Positions 22,727 through 35,420 of a stretch of 64,000 nt of DNA are shown piece by piece. The notes under the pieces were generated by a model. The model searched no databases. It had not been told where the DNA came from and saw nothing but the letters and a program-made list of their open reading frames with translations. Both the position numbers and the translations under genes were made by a program. Origin of the DNA: Quillaja saponaria (Eukaryota; Streptophyta; Magnoliopsida; Fabales; Quillajaceae); contig CM055611.1 in assembly GCA_029379385.1 (NCBI GenBank), positions 1,240,001 to 1,304,000 on the forward strand, read 5' to 3'. Every line of letters starts with the position of its first letter. Within the stretch, counting starts at the first letter, position 1.

Positions 22727-24082
22727 TATTGGGATTTTGATTATACCGGTACAGCGGAAATTTAAAAAAATTTGGCATAACCAAATTCCTAGGATAATCT
22801 CTATTGTTTATGAACCAATATTTTTTTATTAATCTTATAAATAGAATATCACATCTTGAAAGGACGATCTTAACTTTTGATCCACAAGTTGTACATGGTG
22901 TACAACCTCTAAGTGTATCCACACTGAATGACTTGATCAAGAGCTATGTATTGGCTGCCAAAAATATCCTTGTGTGCTAGCACAAGTGATGAAATTTTCT
23001 CACTTTTCACAAACACTCAGTTTTACCAATAATTCTCTGTAGAGAATTTTGGCTCTCTGTGATATCTGAATAAAAGTTACGTACGTTACTTATCAGGTCT
23101 AACCTTATTTAAATATGATATAACTTAAACTCTAAATAATAAGATCAGATCTTATCTATTAGAGACTTTAGATAAAATAGGAAAATCTCGTCAAAGTTAA
23201 TCCTATTTTAAATTTCAAATATCATTTGTTTGTAATTACATGAAAGTCCAAAACTTCTCTTAATCAAATTGCATCCATTTGTGTGTGACCCCTTAGGTTC
23301 ATATTAATCTGATGTATCTATTTATAAGTCATAACTCATGTGGTGAAACTTAAATTTTCTAATCTAGTTTCACACCACCCTGGCCAGAGACTTTCTGAAT
23401 TATGTCTTAATTAGATAACATAAAACATTATCTCTCTTTACTGAGAGTGATAGATCCCTTATTGTACATTCATACATAGATAGTCATACCCAACATCTAT
23501 CTCTGTATAACCCATGGTGAATTATACTTAGATAGTATCAAAGCATAATAACCTCTGTACAAGGTATCTATAATGCCTCAGGTCTGAAGATCATTTGCAC
23601 CACTACAACGAAGAACACTCATTGACAACTATGTAAAAGTTCATATGAGTATTCTATGATTGAGTCAATTCAGTGAACTTGCTCTCTAACAAGCACCTAC
23701 ATGTTTATTATAGTGTCAACTACGCAAGTGATCATGAGATCGATCACCCTCAACATTTGAGCTAATATAACATGTACTAATCTAACCGGATCATTAATTC
23801 CCATTATTAATGACAATATGATTAGGAATATTTAAGAACAAAGCTTAAGAAAATATATCTCATAAGCATGATCATATCATGGTTCTTATTTTCATGGCTT
23901 ATATTATATGAGATTTATCATGTTCATACTAAATAATTAACTAGCAATTAAAGTACATGATAAATAATAATACCATATAATAATGAAACATATTCATTTT
24001 ATTAATAACTGAATAAACTGTATTTATAAGTAATATACCATAGACATCTAATATCATTGGCTTATAGGGCATACTACTAACA
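22727..24082 (-). repeat. 5' LTR of the copia element (1,356 bp, internally deleted)
   Basis: It is collinear with the 3' LTR. The inner terminal dinucleotide has changed from TG to TA (TATTGGGATTTTG). An internal deletion joins GGTTCATATTAA directly to TCTGATGTATC, where the other LTR has TTAA at both breakpoints, suggesting microhomology-mediated loss. Confidence 0.95.
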
Positions 24083-25286
24083 TTAGTAGAACTGATAGAC
24101 ATCTAGTACCTCCGACTTATTGACATCTCGAATTATTTCATACCCATATTATTGACTTTGATCCTATTGCATATCTGTATCGAACTTTTTTATATGTCTT
24201 TTAATTAGACCAAAAATCAAATATTAATAACATATCCATATCCAAAGTTTTCAAAAATTATTTTCTTAGAATTGGTTTTCATGTCACATGAAATTTCAAA
24301 TTTTAATTCATTGATTGATGTATTAGTATACTTTATATAGTAAATAATTGTCCTTCTTAATAATTTATATATAAATAAATATTATGCATATAGTTAAGTT
24401 GTTTGTCCTTCTTTATTATAAATCAAAATAAATTGGCATTTTAACTCTAAATCGTCAAATTGTTGTGTTGATATATTTTGTTAATATATATTTCCTTCAA
24501 ATTGTCTTTTATGTACTAATTGATATTTTAGTATGCATTTCATCATAAATCGTTGTTGGTTCTAATGACTTGTCGATAATACAAATTTTATGTAAATCGT
24601 TAGTTTGTATGTCGATTTATATGAATCCTACCACTCAAACCTAGACCCAATATTAGAAGAGTGAAATTCTCGACCTCCATGAAAATCGTGGAGTTGCAAG
24701 CTTACACTTGAATAGTTAAAATCTTTTGGTATAATTATTTTCATTTTTTTTAGAAAGTAATAAATTTCAAAATCGTTGCTATGTCATTGCTTAAGACAAC
24801 AAGAAGGAAAGTTAAATGGTTTTTACCTTGTTGATAATACATGATTATACTAATCTAATAATATTATTATACGTGACATGGTTAAAATATAACATACTAA
24901 TTTAAACTATAATTTTTACTATTAATATCCTTTTAATATTATAATGAATGTCATTATTGTCAATTATTATTGTAACAGACTTCTTATTATTCCGATATAA
25001 TTCCTATATAAAGAGCTCAAAATCACAAAATAGAATAAATTATTTCTCTCAACTCATACTTTTACAGCCTTTCAGCTTATCATCATGGTCTCACAAATGA
25101 ATGAAGCATGGTCTCACAAATGAATGAGTCAGAACTTAAATAACAAAAAGTGGAAATAGAGATTAAGTAATGCAAGTTAGCTCAAACTTTTATTGACACA
25201 AAAGATTCCTCAAAATTGTTTGAGAATTTTGTATGTCTCATTTTTAAAAGAGAAACAAAATCAAGAAAGCAGAGATATTCCTTTTC
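24083..25286. other. AT-rich intergenic, no gene seen
   Basis: No coding or RNA feature is supported. A short direct repeat, ATGGTCTCACAAATGAATGA, occurs twice near 25085-25130. A TATA-like CCTATATAAAG occurs near 25002 on the plus strand with no ORF behind it. The right end presumably holds the 3' UTR of the hyccin gene. Confidence 0.5.
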
Positions 25287-26405
25287 CTAGAGGGAAATAA
25301 CATTAGTTTGGGGAATCTCAGTTGGATCAAAATCATTCTCTTTTGCCATTTTTGAAAGCCTAAGCAAGCTCCTAGTTGCCAATATAGCCTTAGGATTGAT
25401 ATCATGCAAAGACCTTGCATACAAACTCCTACATGCTTCACCAGCTGCGTCAATTAGCTCCTTCTCCTTAAAGCTAGGACCCATTATCATACAATGACCC
25501 ATAATCCTCAGAATTGGTTGCAACAATTCCCATGGCAGAGGAATCCTCCCCTCCTTAATACCATCATTTTCATTCTCATTATCATCTCCGTGTGGACTCG
25601 GCTCTTGACTCAATTCAGACTCAGTTTCAATTTCATTACCAATTTCATCTTCCTTATACATCTTCCCATCTTGACCAGCCCAAATTCTGCAAAACTCACA
25701 AAAATCGATCTTTGATCCAATGGGCATTTGGGAAATTTTACTGTAATACAATTCTAATGCCACTCCAACAATCCGAGCCCTCTTTGTGGACCGTACGGTT
25801 CCATGTGGTTCGAGGCTTGGAGATATGACGGCTAGATTGAGATTTGTAGCATTGTTGTTAATGGGTGCTTTTGATTCATGGTAGAGGCTTGGATGGGAGA
25901 TGTCAGGAATATTGACGGTGATAGGTTGGCCGGCACGGGAGGTGGTTTCATGGGCATAAAGGGCTAAGAGAACGGCTTCGAATCCGGCAAGGGGTATGCG
26001 TTGGGTGACACGAGATAGGTAAAGGCCGGCGATGGTGGGTAAGAAGCGGAGGACAAGGAGTTGGAGGTCGGGTACACTGGATTGGAAGGTGTCGTAAAGC
26101 CAACGACAGAGGTTATTGTCGCCGGAACCGGAGTTGGGTTGGCGGAGGAGGGAGGAAATGTGGGAGGAGACGTCGGAGTCGTGGAGGAGAGATAGTGCGG
26201 GGTTGGCGGAAACAGAGAGGGAAGGAGGAAGAGAAGGAATTATAGAGGAGAGGGATTGAATGGCTGATTCGGTTTTGAAGTGGGAGGAATTTGAATTTGT
26301 TGGTGTGAACTCGGAGTTAGTGGTGACGGTGGTGGTTTCGGAGGAGACGGTGGTCGTGTCGTCGGACATTGGTTGAGAGAGAGAAAGGTTGTGGCTGGTG
26401 ATCAA
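25287..26405 (-). CDS. HYC: Hyccin-family protein (PI4K complex subunit)
   Basis: An intronless ORF of 372 residues. After a Ser/Thr-rich N-terminus the hyccin (FAM126) domain runs from about residue 45 to 345. Characteristic stretches are SLLHDSDVSSHISSLLRQP, CRWLYDTFQSSVPDLQLLVL, FLPTIAGLYLSRV, GFEAVLLALYAHE, VGVALELYYSKISQMP and a late conserved RSLYARSLHDINPKAILATR. An acidic low-complexity insert (about residues 255-285) separates the halves. From family knowledge, hyccin is a scaffold of the plasma-membrane phosphatidylinositol 4-kinase alpha complex (with EFR3/EFOP and TTC7/NPG partners in plants) that makes PI4P. The start may be Met13 (MSDDTTTV, 26369) instead of Met1. No defect is visible. 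Confidence 0.9.
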   Translation of the reverse strand: MITSHNLSLSQPMSDDTTTVSSETTTVTTNSEFTPTNSNSSHFKTESAIQSLSSIIPSLPPSLSVSANPALSLLHDSDVSSHISSLLRQPNSGSGDNNLCRWLYDTFQSSVPDLQLLVLRFLPTIAGLYLSRVTQRIPLAGFEAVLLALYAHETTSRAGQPITVNIPDISHPSLYHESKAPINNNATNLNLAVISPSLEPHGTVRSTKRARIVGVALELYYSKISQMPIGSKIDFCEFCRIWAGQDGKMYKEDEIGNEIETESELSQEPSPHGDDNENENDGIKEGRIPLPWELLQPILRIMGHCMIMGPSFKEKELIDAAGEACRSLYARSLHDINPKAILATRSLLRLSKMAKENDFDPTEIPQTNVISL

Positions 26406-26895
26406 ATTAGAAACGTTCGAGATTTTGCGGAACGGAGACCATTAAGTGAGGGAAAGAGGAGACAATTAAGGATGAAAAATAGGATCATTACTTTTGGGAA
26501 AAAATTATAAAATGACTTCTTCTTTTTTTAAATATAAATTTAAAATAAATTATTTTTAAAATTAATATGTAAAATTGACCAAATTTATCAATCACGCAAC
26601 CATATTTGTCATATCAAAAAGAAAAAAAAATAAATAAATAAATAATAACTTTGTGACCTGTTTCTTACTTTTTTTTATTATTTTAAAAAAAAATAAAAAT
26701 AATAGCTATTTATTTATTTTTATTTTCTCTCTTGTCTTTTTTTAATCTATATATTTTATAAGACAATAATTGATGAATTAATAATTTTTTCTTGATAAAA
26801 CTATTTCTTGGTAAAACCTATATTCCCTTTATCAATGACTTAGTAAAAAATTACAAGGAATAAATGAATAAAACTTGTATTTATGGAAAAAAAAT

Positions 26896-27345
26896 AAATA
26901 TTAACTTCATGGGTTAAGCTCACGAAATTATGTCCATGAATTTATTTTTTAAAAATTTTTTTTTTGTAAAAGATATAAAATTTTTCTTTCTACCGAAAAA
27001 AAAAAGAAATTACAAAACAAATAACAGTAACTTCGTGAGTTGGGATCACGACATTACTGTTCATTTTTATTTTTTTGTGGTTATAATATTGGGATAAATT
27101 TTTCAAGATAAAAATAAAAAAATACCCCTAAAATTTTATCAAGATAAAAATAAAAAATACAAAAAAAAAAATAGTAACTACTCACGAAGTTACTATTCAT
27201 ATTTTTTTATTTTTTATTTTTTGAAAAATGATAAAAAAAATTTATCACTTAAAAAAAATACAACAAATGGACGGAAAAAAATAAAAAATAAAAAATAAAT
27301 AGTAATTTTGTAAATTGGACTCACAAAGTTACTGTTTATCATTAT
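26896..27345. repeat. Degenerate tandem/hairpin repeat with GTAACTTCGTGAG units
   Basis: Four related units occur near 26905, 27029, 27173 and 27303. Each combines a GTAACTTCGTGAG-like arm with a CTCACGAAGTTAC-like inverted arm, followed by (T/A)TTCAT and an A/T homopolymer spacer of about 80-100 bases. It lies between the hyccin promoter and the chlorophyll synthase 3' end. The rest of 26410-27890 is AT-rich and without genes. Confidence 0.6.
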
Positions 27346-27893
27346 TTTTTTTTATGTGACAACTCATCGATGAATTGACAAATTTGGTATATTTTCAATA
27401 TTAATTTCAAAAGTGATCTATTTTAAATTTATGTTTTAAAAAATAGACCATTTGATTGTTTTTCCCTTACTTTTACCTAGTAACCAAAAAGGTGAAAGTA
27501 ATACCACCGTGACTTTTTCATAAAATTTCAAGAATTTTGCATGGTATACCATTTGGTCATCAAAGTGACTTATCACTTATGGTAACACTAATTTTTACAC
27601 AAAAGAAAAAAAGGTAAACGCTAATCAAAATTGGTTAAACCAGTTTTTAGTTTTACATTTAAACTATGGATTTAGTGCAGGACAATAATAATAATGTACA
27701 ATCGTTGAGAGCTTGATCAAACTCAATTTCAGGCAGAAGAAAGAGAAGAGGAAAAATATGGCACAAACTTTTTTAGAAAAATCAAAATTTGCCTAAAATA
27801 TCCATAACGGGTTGGTCCATTTCCTGCGCATCGAGAACTGATTTCCACCTCTGGCTCTCCTTCCGTTGCCATGATGCAATGGCCACTGAAAGA

Positions 27894-30800
27894 TCAATGG
27901 CTGGTTGCTAAAGCGGTCACCAAGAGACCAAGTATGAGAAATGGCTGGGCACTAGCCTGAAAACAAATATTGCAAGCTTCAGAATGTTATTTCTTATCAA
28001 TTGGCTTGAAATACTAGGTGGGGCAGGGTTAAACACTCTTCAGGAAGAAAGAAAGAGTTATCTGAAGGTCCTAATGTCATAAGAGCAGTTCAATTGACAA
28101 GTACCTTCCAATTAACCTCCCCGAGAAATAGATATTCACAACAAAGTAACAAACCAGTTGATGGTACACACAGTATTTAGCAACAGCGAGTAATTAAATT
28201 TGCTCAAGAAAATTATATTTAAGCTTAGGAGTTTAGAACTTTAGGCTAAAAGCACAAAGTGAAGATGCACCTGATATTTAACATCATACTTAACAGGATC
28301 TTTGAGGAAGTACTTGAACTGCAAGTAAAAATACCAGTGTCAGAAGCTATCATAATTTCAGCTGGACAAAACAGCTTAGTATGCATTATTTTTAGCTGCT
28401 CCAAATTGGTAGAGGAAAATTGTTACAAGTTAGAGAAAATATTTAAGATGATAACCTGGGATAAGGGGAAAAAAATAAAAAAGACGCTCTCAATATTCTG
28501 TGGTGAGCTTAATTTCCAATTTTGATATTACAGATGTTTACTTCTAACTTGCAAGAGCTTTACCTGAAAAACAACTTGTGGAATTATTAGGGCAAGTAAA
28601 GCCAGGGCATAGTACGGTTTACCGGCACCAAGAAGGTATCCTGCAACCATCAAAGCACACATCACTCAGCAAATTCCTTCCATAAGAACACTACTAGATA
28701 TATCTTCTAAATTTTATTAACTGAATCTTTGGTTACTATACAGACAAGTTATATCTGCCTGATTCTCAAATTATATTCTGAAATCTTTTATTCTTTTTCT
28801 CCCAATTTCAAATGTTTGGCTTCAATTCTGACAGAAGTCAATTCCAATGTCTATAGGCCAGCGCAGTAAGATTTTCCAATTGTAATCTAGAATTATCTGT
28901 TATTACTGTTAAAGGGAACTGCACAAATAACACGAGTCACTACAACTTTCTCATTATTTGTATTCCAACTGTATTTCAAAAGGGTACTTATATGAGCATT
29001 GATAGGGTGCAGGAAATATTGGCAAAGCTACAATAAGATTGTCTTGCATTAGTTGGTTAAGGCTTGTGCGCCCATGAGTCACTGTCTAGTGGTTTTTACC
29101 CTTGGTTAGTTGTAAGTCATGGTCTTAGCAGACAAACGGTGTGTTCTTTCTAGGTTGACGTCTATATATGATATGCTATTCAGAGTTCTTAACAGGTTTG
29201 GGATACTGTAGTATTGCTGCCAGAGCCACCTAACAAGAGTACTATTACAGTTTCAGTCCTCCATTTCAATTATTCAAGAATTCTTGGTAAAATTTCCTTC
29301 ATATTAATGGTATGTTGGATATCTTACATATATTGATCTTCCATTGCATGTTCAACATTCCGACTTTCATAACTTAACACGTCATAGAGTTAATAATAAG
29401 TGATATAGTAATTTCATAATTCATGGGAATTCTGCAGACAACCTAGGTAAAATATGTAAGAGAAATTTAATCTGGGTTTGACTTGGACAACAATTTGTGA
29501 TAATTATCATAGAAGCCACTATATGCCTCCTGTTACTACTTTCATGTCTGAGACGGAGAACCATAATGCAAAGGAGACAGTGATAAGGCCAATTACTAGT
29601 TTCATGTATAACCTATCAAATCATTATCACTTGTCAGACATGCAATATCATTCGTAACCCTTGAGTCTTTAAGCTAGGGATCAGAAAAGTTTGTGCTTCT
29701 TAATTTTTGGCCCCTTTATGGAACTATGGATCCATGTTTCTTAATTGACAGTTAATTGAACACAGAAAGGTTATACTTAAAACAATCAGAAATTAGATAA
29801 AAACAATAAATATATTGGAAAGATTCTAGCAACAGGAAAAAGTATTGGGTGTATTTGTACCGGCAATAGATATCTGTGTAATGTCAATAGCACCGACACA
29901 TATCCATTTAGCAGTTTCAGCACCAAATGCAACCGGAAGTGACTGTTCAAACAAAAAAGGTCACAATAGTACTTTTGGAGCATGCACACCTAAAAAAATC
30001 TTTGAGACAGCTAAATTTCAGATTGGAACAATGTAAAGGACAATAGAGGAGACCTGAAGTCCTAGAGCTTTATCTCCCTCAATACTTTTGAAGTCATTGA
30101 CAATGGCAATGCCCAACTACAATGTAACATAGCAATTACCAATTAGTGAGTTGCCTGAACATCCAATGTAATGTATCGATATAGATTATATTACAAGCAA
30201 CCATGTCATATTTGACATACCCCAGCTATGCTGTACAAGAGCGTGAGAACTATTATGTCTGGTGTAAGAGTCCCAAACAAAGCTTGACCAGCCCACCTAT
30301 TGGTAACATAATCATCATGAACTAGTTATGCAACATGGTGAAAGTTCAGAAAATAGATTTTGCAAGTAAACCAAACTGAAAGATCGGATTCACCATAGGT
30401 TTTAATTGACGAGGAATTAGTAAAATACACTCAAGGAAAACAGTTATTAAGAAAAAACCATCCATCCTAAAAACTCCCTCATAGTGCTACCCCAAATCAT
30501 TTTTTTCCTTTTAAGTTACTATCCAACATGCATTTCTTGGGAGAGTGCCACTGAGAACTAAAGAAAACTTTTTAATTTCTCAAGAAATTGTTCTGGTCAA
30601 AAGTCAAAACCCATCATACATCTCTTGTTGTTCATCATGTGCATCTTGTGAACAGCTTCAATGAGTCAATGGAAAAAAAAAAAAAAAAAGATTTTAACAA
30701 GATACTCAGCATCTATTTCCCTTAATTTACAAATGATAGCAAAGACTGGAGAAGAGGGAATCGCACCAAGGCAAAGCAATATAACTTGCTCCTAGGGCAA

Positions 30801-33800
30801 AATTTCCAATCCATCCATTTTGCTTTAGCTGCAAAACATGTTGAACTTAGTCAGCATTCAAGAAATATTTTGCGCATCATTGTCAGAAGTAGAATAGTTA
30901 ACATGATGGAAAGTATGAAAAGAAAAAGAGGGGTGAAGAAAAACAGATGAACTACCTTCAAAGGAGGAGCAGAGTATATATAGGACAGCAAGGATCCTCC
31001 AAGAGCAAGGTAGAAAAGTGTAGGGAAATCATGCCCTGCCTATTTAAAACAAGGATTCAGGGCCCAGCCTTTGCAGTAATTTTTTTTTCTGTAGTTTAAA
31101 GAAGATTCACCCACTGTGTATTGTACCTACCCACAAATCTAACACACCAGCCAAGCTAAGGCCCCCCAGAAGCAACACCCAGATTTGTGTAATAACCTGT
31201 AGAAATTTTTTAGGTTAATTACAAATGAGATATGTGACTACAGTATATTCACAGATGAGTTACTACTAGTACATACCTCCTGCTCAGAAATTGCCCCTGA
31301 AGGAATTGGACGATATGGTTCATTAATTGCATCAATTTCTCGGTCATAGAAATCATTCATGGTCTGAAGAAAGAAATAGCCCAGAAAATCTCAAGTTTGT
31401 GTCAGTTAAGGTTCTCACTTAAGCTGGTAAAGCTTTACATCAATGAGAACTATACCTGAGTATAGCCTGTGAGACATGGACCAGACATAATCATGCATAT
31501 AATTGATTTAGCAACATCCTCAAGATTCCAGTGGAAATTTCCTGCCACGTTAACAAAAATTGCAACAGAAGACTTAGCAAAAGTTGTATTAGACTACATG
31601 ACTGTATAGCTATATAAATAAAGTTATAGGATGAAGCAGAAAAACTACAGATCACATTGTCAAACCGCTCAACTGAAAAGCTTAAGACACAAGGTCAGCT
31701 AATGGAAATTCAGTCTGTGTACATTGGATTTAGAGTTAGACCTTCTTGATTTTACTTAAGAACATCATTCCCCCAGTTTCAATAATCAGTCTATCTACTA
31801 TGCATATCATATGTGGTCGGATAAATCTTCTTTTTATTTTTGGATACAGAAGTTTAATTTCTAAATGTTATTTATAAAAGCTTAATGTGTCAGCCATGTT
31901 ACACCCTAATGATGGTACATTCACATGGATGCATTTTTATGTTAAAAAAATGTTAAGTAATTGTGGGGTCTGGGTGACTTCCTACTTCGCTAACATATTG
32001 ATTTATATCGTTAATGATCTAATATAATGGCTTATCTAATCATTTATGTTTTAACACAAAAACAGCAACTCTACATGCAGCAAAGGATGCGCAATATGAC
32101 CATCCTCAAACATGCACAATTGGAAGCTTTGTGCACAAGGAAGACCTTCTTGGTTATTGTTCTATAACCTCTGATCAATCGCAACCTTTGATTTTGCGTG
32201 GTATCCAATTAAAAATAGAAACTTCATTTTGAGTCATAAATATGGCTTTTATTTGAAAGGACAACCAATCTGAGAAGATATACTACATAAATTTTGAAGA
32301 AAAAAAAATTAAAATTGGATTTTAGACAGCCTGCATGGTTGCTCCTTTTCTACTCCAGTCTAAATAGAAAGATAAGCATAACTCCTCAACCCCAATCCAC
32401 ACGGGACACAGCAACTGGAAATGTATAGATTGAATTGTGGGAGAAGACTTTTCTTGAAGGTACATGATACTAACTTCATATTGCATAAAGAGTTACCTGA
32501 AGCAGCAGCACCACAAACTACGCCCCAAACCAATGGAGGCCAAGTAACAGGCTTTGTAAGTTGAAGACGGATCTTCCATTTATTCTGCACAATATGTGAT
32601 ACAGAATGAACTATAAGTACAGGTTTGGCATCCTTAATTGCTTATAGTTTTTTGATCATTTAATTTCTTTTTATAGAAAGTAATAATAAACAGCAAATTC
32701 CAATAGTTATTGGATAACACAGCAATTAGAAAGTAAAGTCAGATATAACTCTACTTTGTCAGATGATATAAATTTTTTTATTGAATTTAAGCAATTGACT
32801 CCCAGCTTAAGGGTGCCCAATATATCTTCTAAATTCATTAGTTATCAAATAGGGAATCCATAGCATGGCAGTCAAATGGAATATCATACTTGAGGCAGGT
32901 CGTAGTATAATTCCAGAACAATCCATTCCTACAAGATGTAGACCCACTATTTGAACAATAACAAACAAAAATCTCTGGCTCAATCCTTCAATCTTCATTT
33001 AGTCCTCACAAAGTCTAAGCAAAGAGAAGCCCATCCTGGAAAGTCACAATGTCCACTTGAAAAAGAGACATTACTTAATCTTGAATTCCAAGAGACAAGG
33101 AACCATCTCATAAAAGTAGGCCAGCACCAGTTCTGAAATATTTCAGGATCTAAATTCACTATCTGGTTTTCTTCCTGTCATATTGATTGTCATTTTGTCT
33201 TTGAGTTCAAGTTTAGAGGTTTTGTATTCAACTAGAGAGTTAACTTTTAGATACGGAATCACCATTTTTTATTCTCTATTAAAGCTTGTGTTCACTATGT
33301 GTATAGTGTAAAGATCAATTGACACCAGTCTTAATGTCAGATCTTCAATTCTTAAACCAATTTTAGACCCTTGATTAAGAGAGATGGGAGAAACCACATG
33401 ATTCCACATTTCCATACCCCCTCCATCCTTCTTATCTCTCCATTTCTCGATCTAAACTATACTCGTCACTGGATCTCGTCCTTCCGTTGTGCCCAAAAGA
33501 AGACTTTGTAAGTTCGTTATCTGTTATTAACCAAGGAAAGAAAAAGAATAAAAAGAAGACCACTTAATATATTTTCTAGATTCACTCTTAAATTCCAACA
33601 AGCCTCTACTCCAAGTTGAATCCATTGTAACCAAACTACTGGGAAAATTACAAGTTACAAGATTTCAATGAATCTACTTCAAGAAACTGAGAATATTTCC
33701 AAGTGCCAAATTTTAAGTCAATAATGCACTTATCAAGTGCCAGATTTTCCTGCAACGCAATTGAATGTCCCTAACTTCTTGAGAATAAAACTTTCAAACG

Positions 33801-35246
33801 AATCAGAACATTTTTAGAAGGAAAGAAAACCAAGAAGAATTATTGCGGGACCCAAAGTCTATCACCATTGGATCAAATATTAGAAAGAGAAGACAGAGGT
33901 GAGAAAGACAAAAGAACAGAAAAAACTGGCAGCTAAGAGAGAACTCTTTCTGTGTGTTATATATAAGATTAAACATGCTTTAAAGACTAATGTAATCTTT
34001 AAATATTGCTTCTCAACACCCCTTATCATACATTACACACCAATTTCACGTTATTTAAGAGATTAATTTATGTACCAGCAATTTCATACACGTCAATAAT
34101 CTGGTGTATGAGGTTGTAAAATCTCTTTTATTTTAAAATTGGAATTGGAATTTTGACAACCATGGTAATAGAAATATCCATGAGTCATAAGATACTTTGG
34201 AGGGAGATAAGTGGTCATTAAGGCATTGCATCCTGCATAGGCTAACCTACTTGATAGTTGATACTTGTCCATAGTCATAGTACCCTCAAATTATCAACTT
34301 AGCTTTATGTATTGTGATTTGTAATTGTAGTCCATCTCCGTATCAAACAAAACAAAAAAAATATCAACTTAGAGAAACAACAGTAAAGGCAGTCGAATCC
34401 CATTGACTATGATTGCTTTTTATTTCTCATTGAAATTTGCACATTTACTTTCTATTCTGAAATTAGAAGCAAAATTCTTTAATGATAAATACCGTTATTT
34501 GCACATAATATCCATTAAAAATGACATTTCCATATTGCGAGTTCTTTAATTGTGAATAAAAATGATTTTTTTTTTAATTGTGAATATTGTGAATGAAAAA
34601 CATCCAATAAATTAGAAATTGGGTGAAAGAAAGAGAAAAAAGAGACTGTAAATAAATGACTCACCGTTTCTTGGGAAGCTCCCTTAATACCAAGAAGCTG
34701 GTTGAAGCTCGAACCACCAGCAGCCGGCGCCGTATCCGGGGGCCTGAGATTTAACTGCTCAACACGCATACACGGCAATTGAGCCGAACCCCAAACAGAT
34801 GAAGTTTAAAGTGAAAGAATAACAAAATGCTAACTAAAACCAAAAATAAATCATAGAAGCTCACAAGACCTTCGTTTGTGTCGGTCTCCGCAGCTCTAAT
34901 CGTTAATCTCCGCCCTGAAAAGATCACATAAACTCCAACTGTGTCAGAGAATAAAAGGCAATAGAAATCAAGAACCAAAATTTTGACGCCATTTGTTTGC
35001 TGAGAGATTATAGTGAGTATGATTAACATATTGAATATAGAAATATTAAATGTAAGCTGCTAAGCATAGGTGGAAATTTCTTTTTCCTTTTCAATTTCTC
35101 AGCAACCAAACAGAGTGTAAATGAGTCAACCTACTAGTAAATGAGTGAGAAATCGGTGAGAGAACTCGATGAGTTCGGATTCTACTAGCTTTGAAGTTCG
35201 ATAATCTTATTGGCGAAGCTGTAATAGTATTTACTATAGACGCCAT
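27894..35246 (-). CDS. CHLG: Chlorophyll synthase, chloroplastic
   Basis: Fifteen exons (minus): 35135-35246, 34865-34914, 34665-34754, 32497-32584, 31456-31541, 31277-31363, 31131-31196, 30956-31039, 30767-30828, 30221-30296, 30054-30116, 29861-29942, 28564-28640, 28271-28318, 27894-27956, giving 377 residues, close to the family norm. Exon 1 (MASIVNTITASPIRLSNFKA) is a Ser/Arg-rich transit peptide. The UbiA prenyltransferase core has both Asp-rich motifs, NDFYDREID (145-153) and DFKSIEGD (275-282), with Phe where Trp is usual in the first. The end reads LVTALATSH. It esterifies chlorophyllide with phytyl or geranylgeranyl diphosphate in the thylakoid membrane. Exons 2-3 are odd. The phase expected from homologues would use a weak donor (GTCTTG at 34869) and needs four C in a run that has five here (34738-34742). 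Using the better donor GTGAGC at 34864 restores the frame and gives NEGLLNLRPPDTAP. Confidence 0.94.
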
Positions 35247-35384
35247 TGTAGCTGAGTTTTTGAAGCTTTCAGATGCTGGAGAGAAAGAGAGAGAGACACA
35301 GAGACGGGTTGAGCGGACAAATACAGAGTTTGGTTGTCCTTTTGGCGTAGTGATAACTTTTCTTAATAAAAGGAAAAAAAATAA

Positions 35385-35388
<4 letters not shown>

Positions 35389-35416
<28 letters not shown>
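35389..35416. repeat. AT dinucleotide microsatellite
   Basis: A run of alternating AT lies about 145 bases upstream of the chlorophyll synthase ATG, within its likely promoter. Confidence 0.9.

Positions 35417-35419
<3 letters not shown>

Positions 35420-35420
<1 letters not shown>

Larger units (their letters stand above)
15218..24082 (-). mobile_element. Ty1/copia LTR retrotransposon, near full length, decayed
   Basis: The element is 8,865 bp and transcribed leftward. Order on the minus strand: 5' LTR (22727-24082), PBS, leader of about 1.9 kb, gag, protease, integrase, RT, RNase H, PPT, 3' LTR (15218-16882). Integrase before RT identifies Ty1/copia. The outer ends are TG..CA, and the flanking pentamers TTAAT (15213-15217) and TTAGT (24083-24087) match at 4 of 5 positions, consistent with an old target-site duplication. 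The LTRs differ by many substitutions and one 300-bp deletion. The coding region has several stops and frameshifts, so the copy is not autonomous. Confidence 0.96.
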
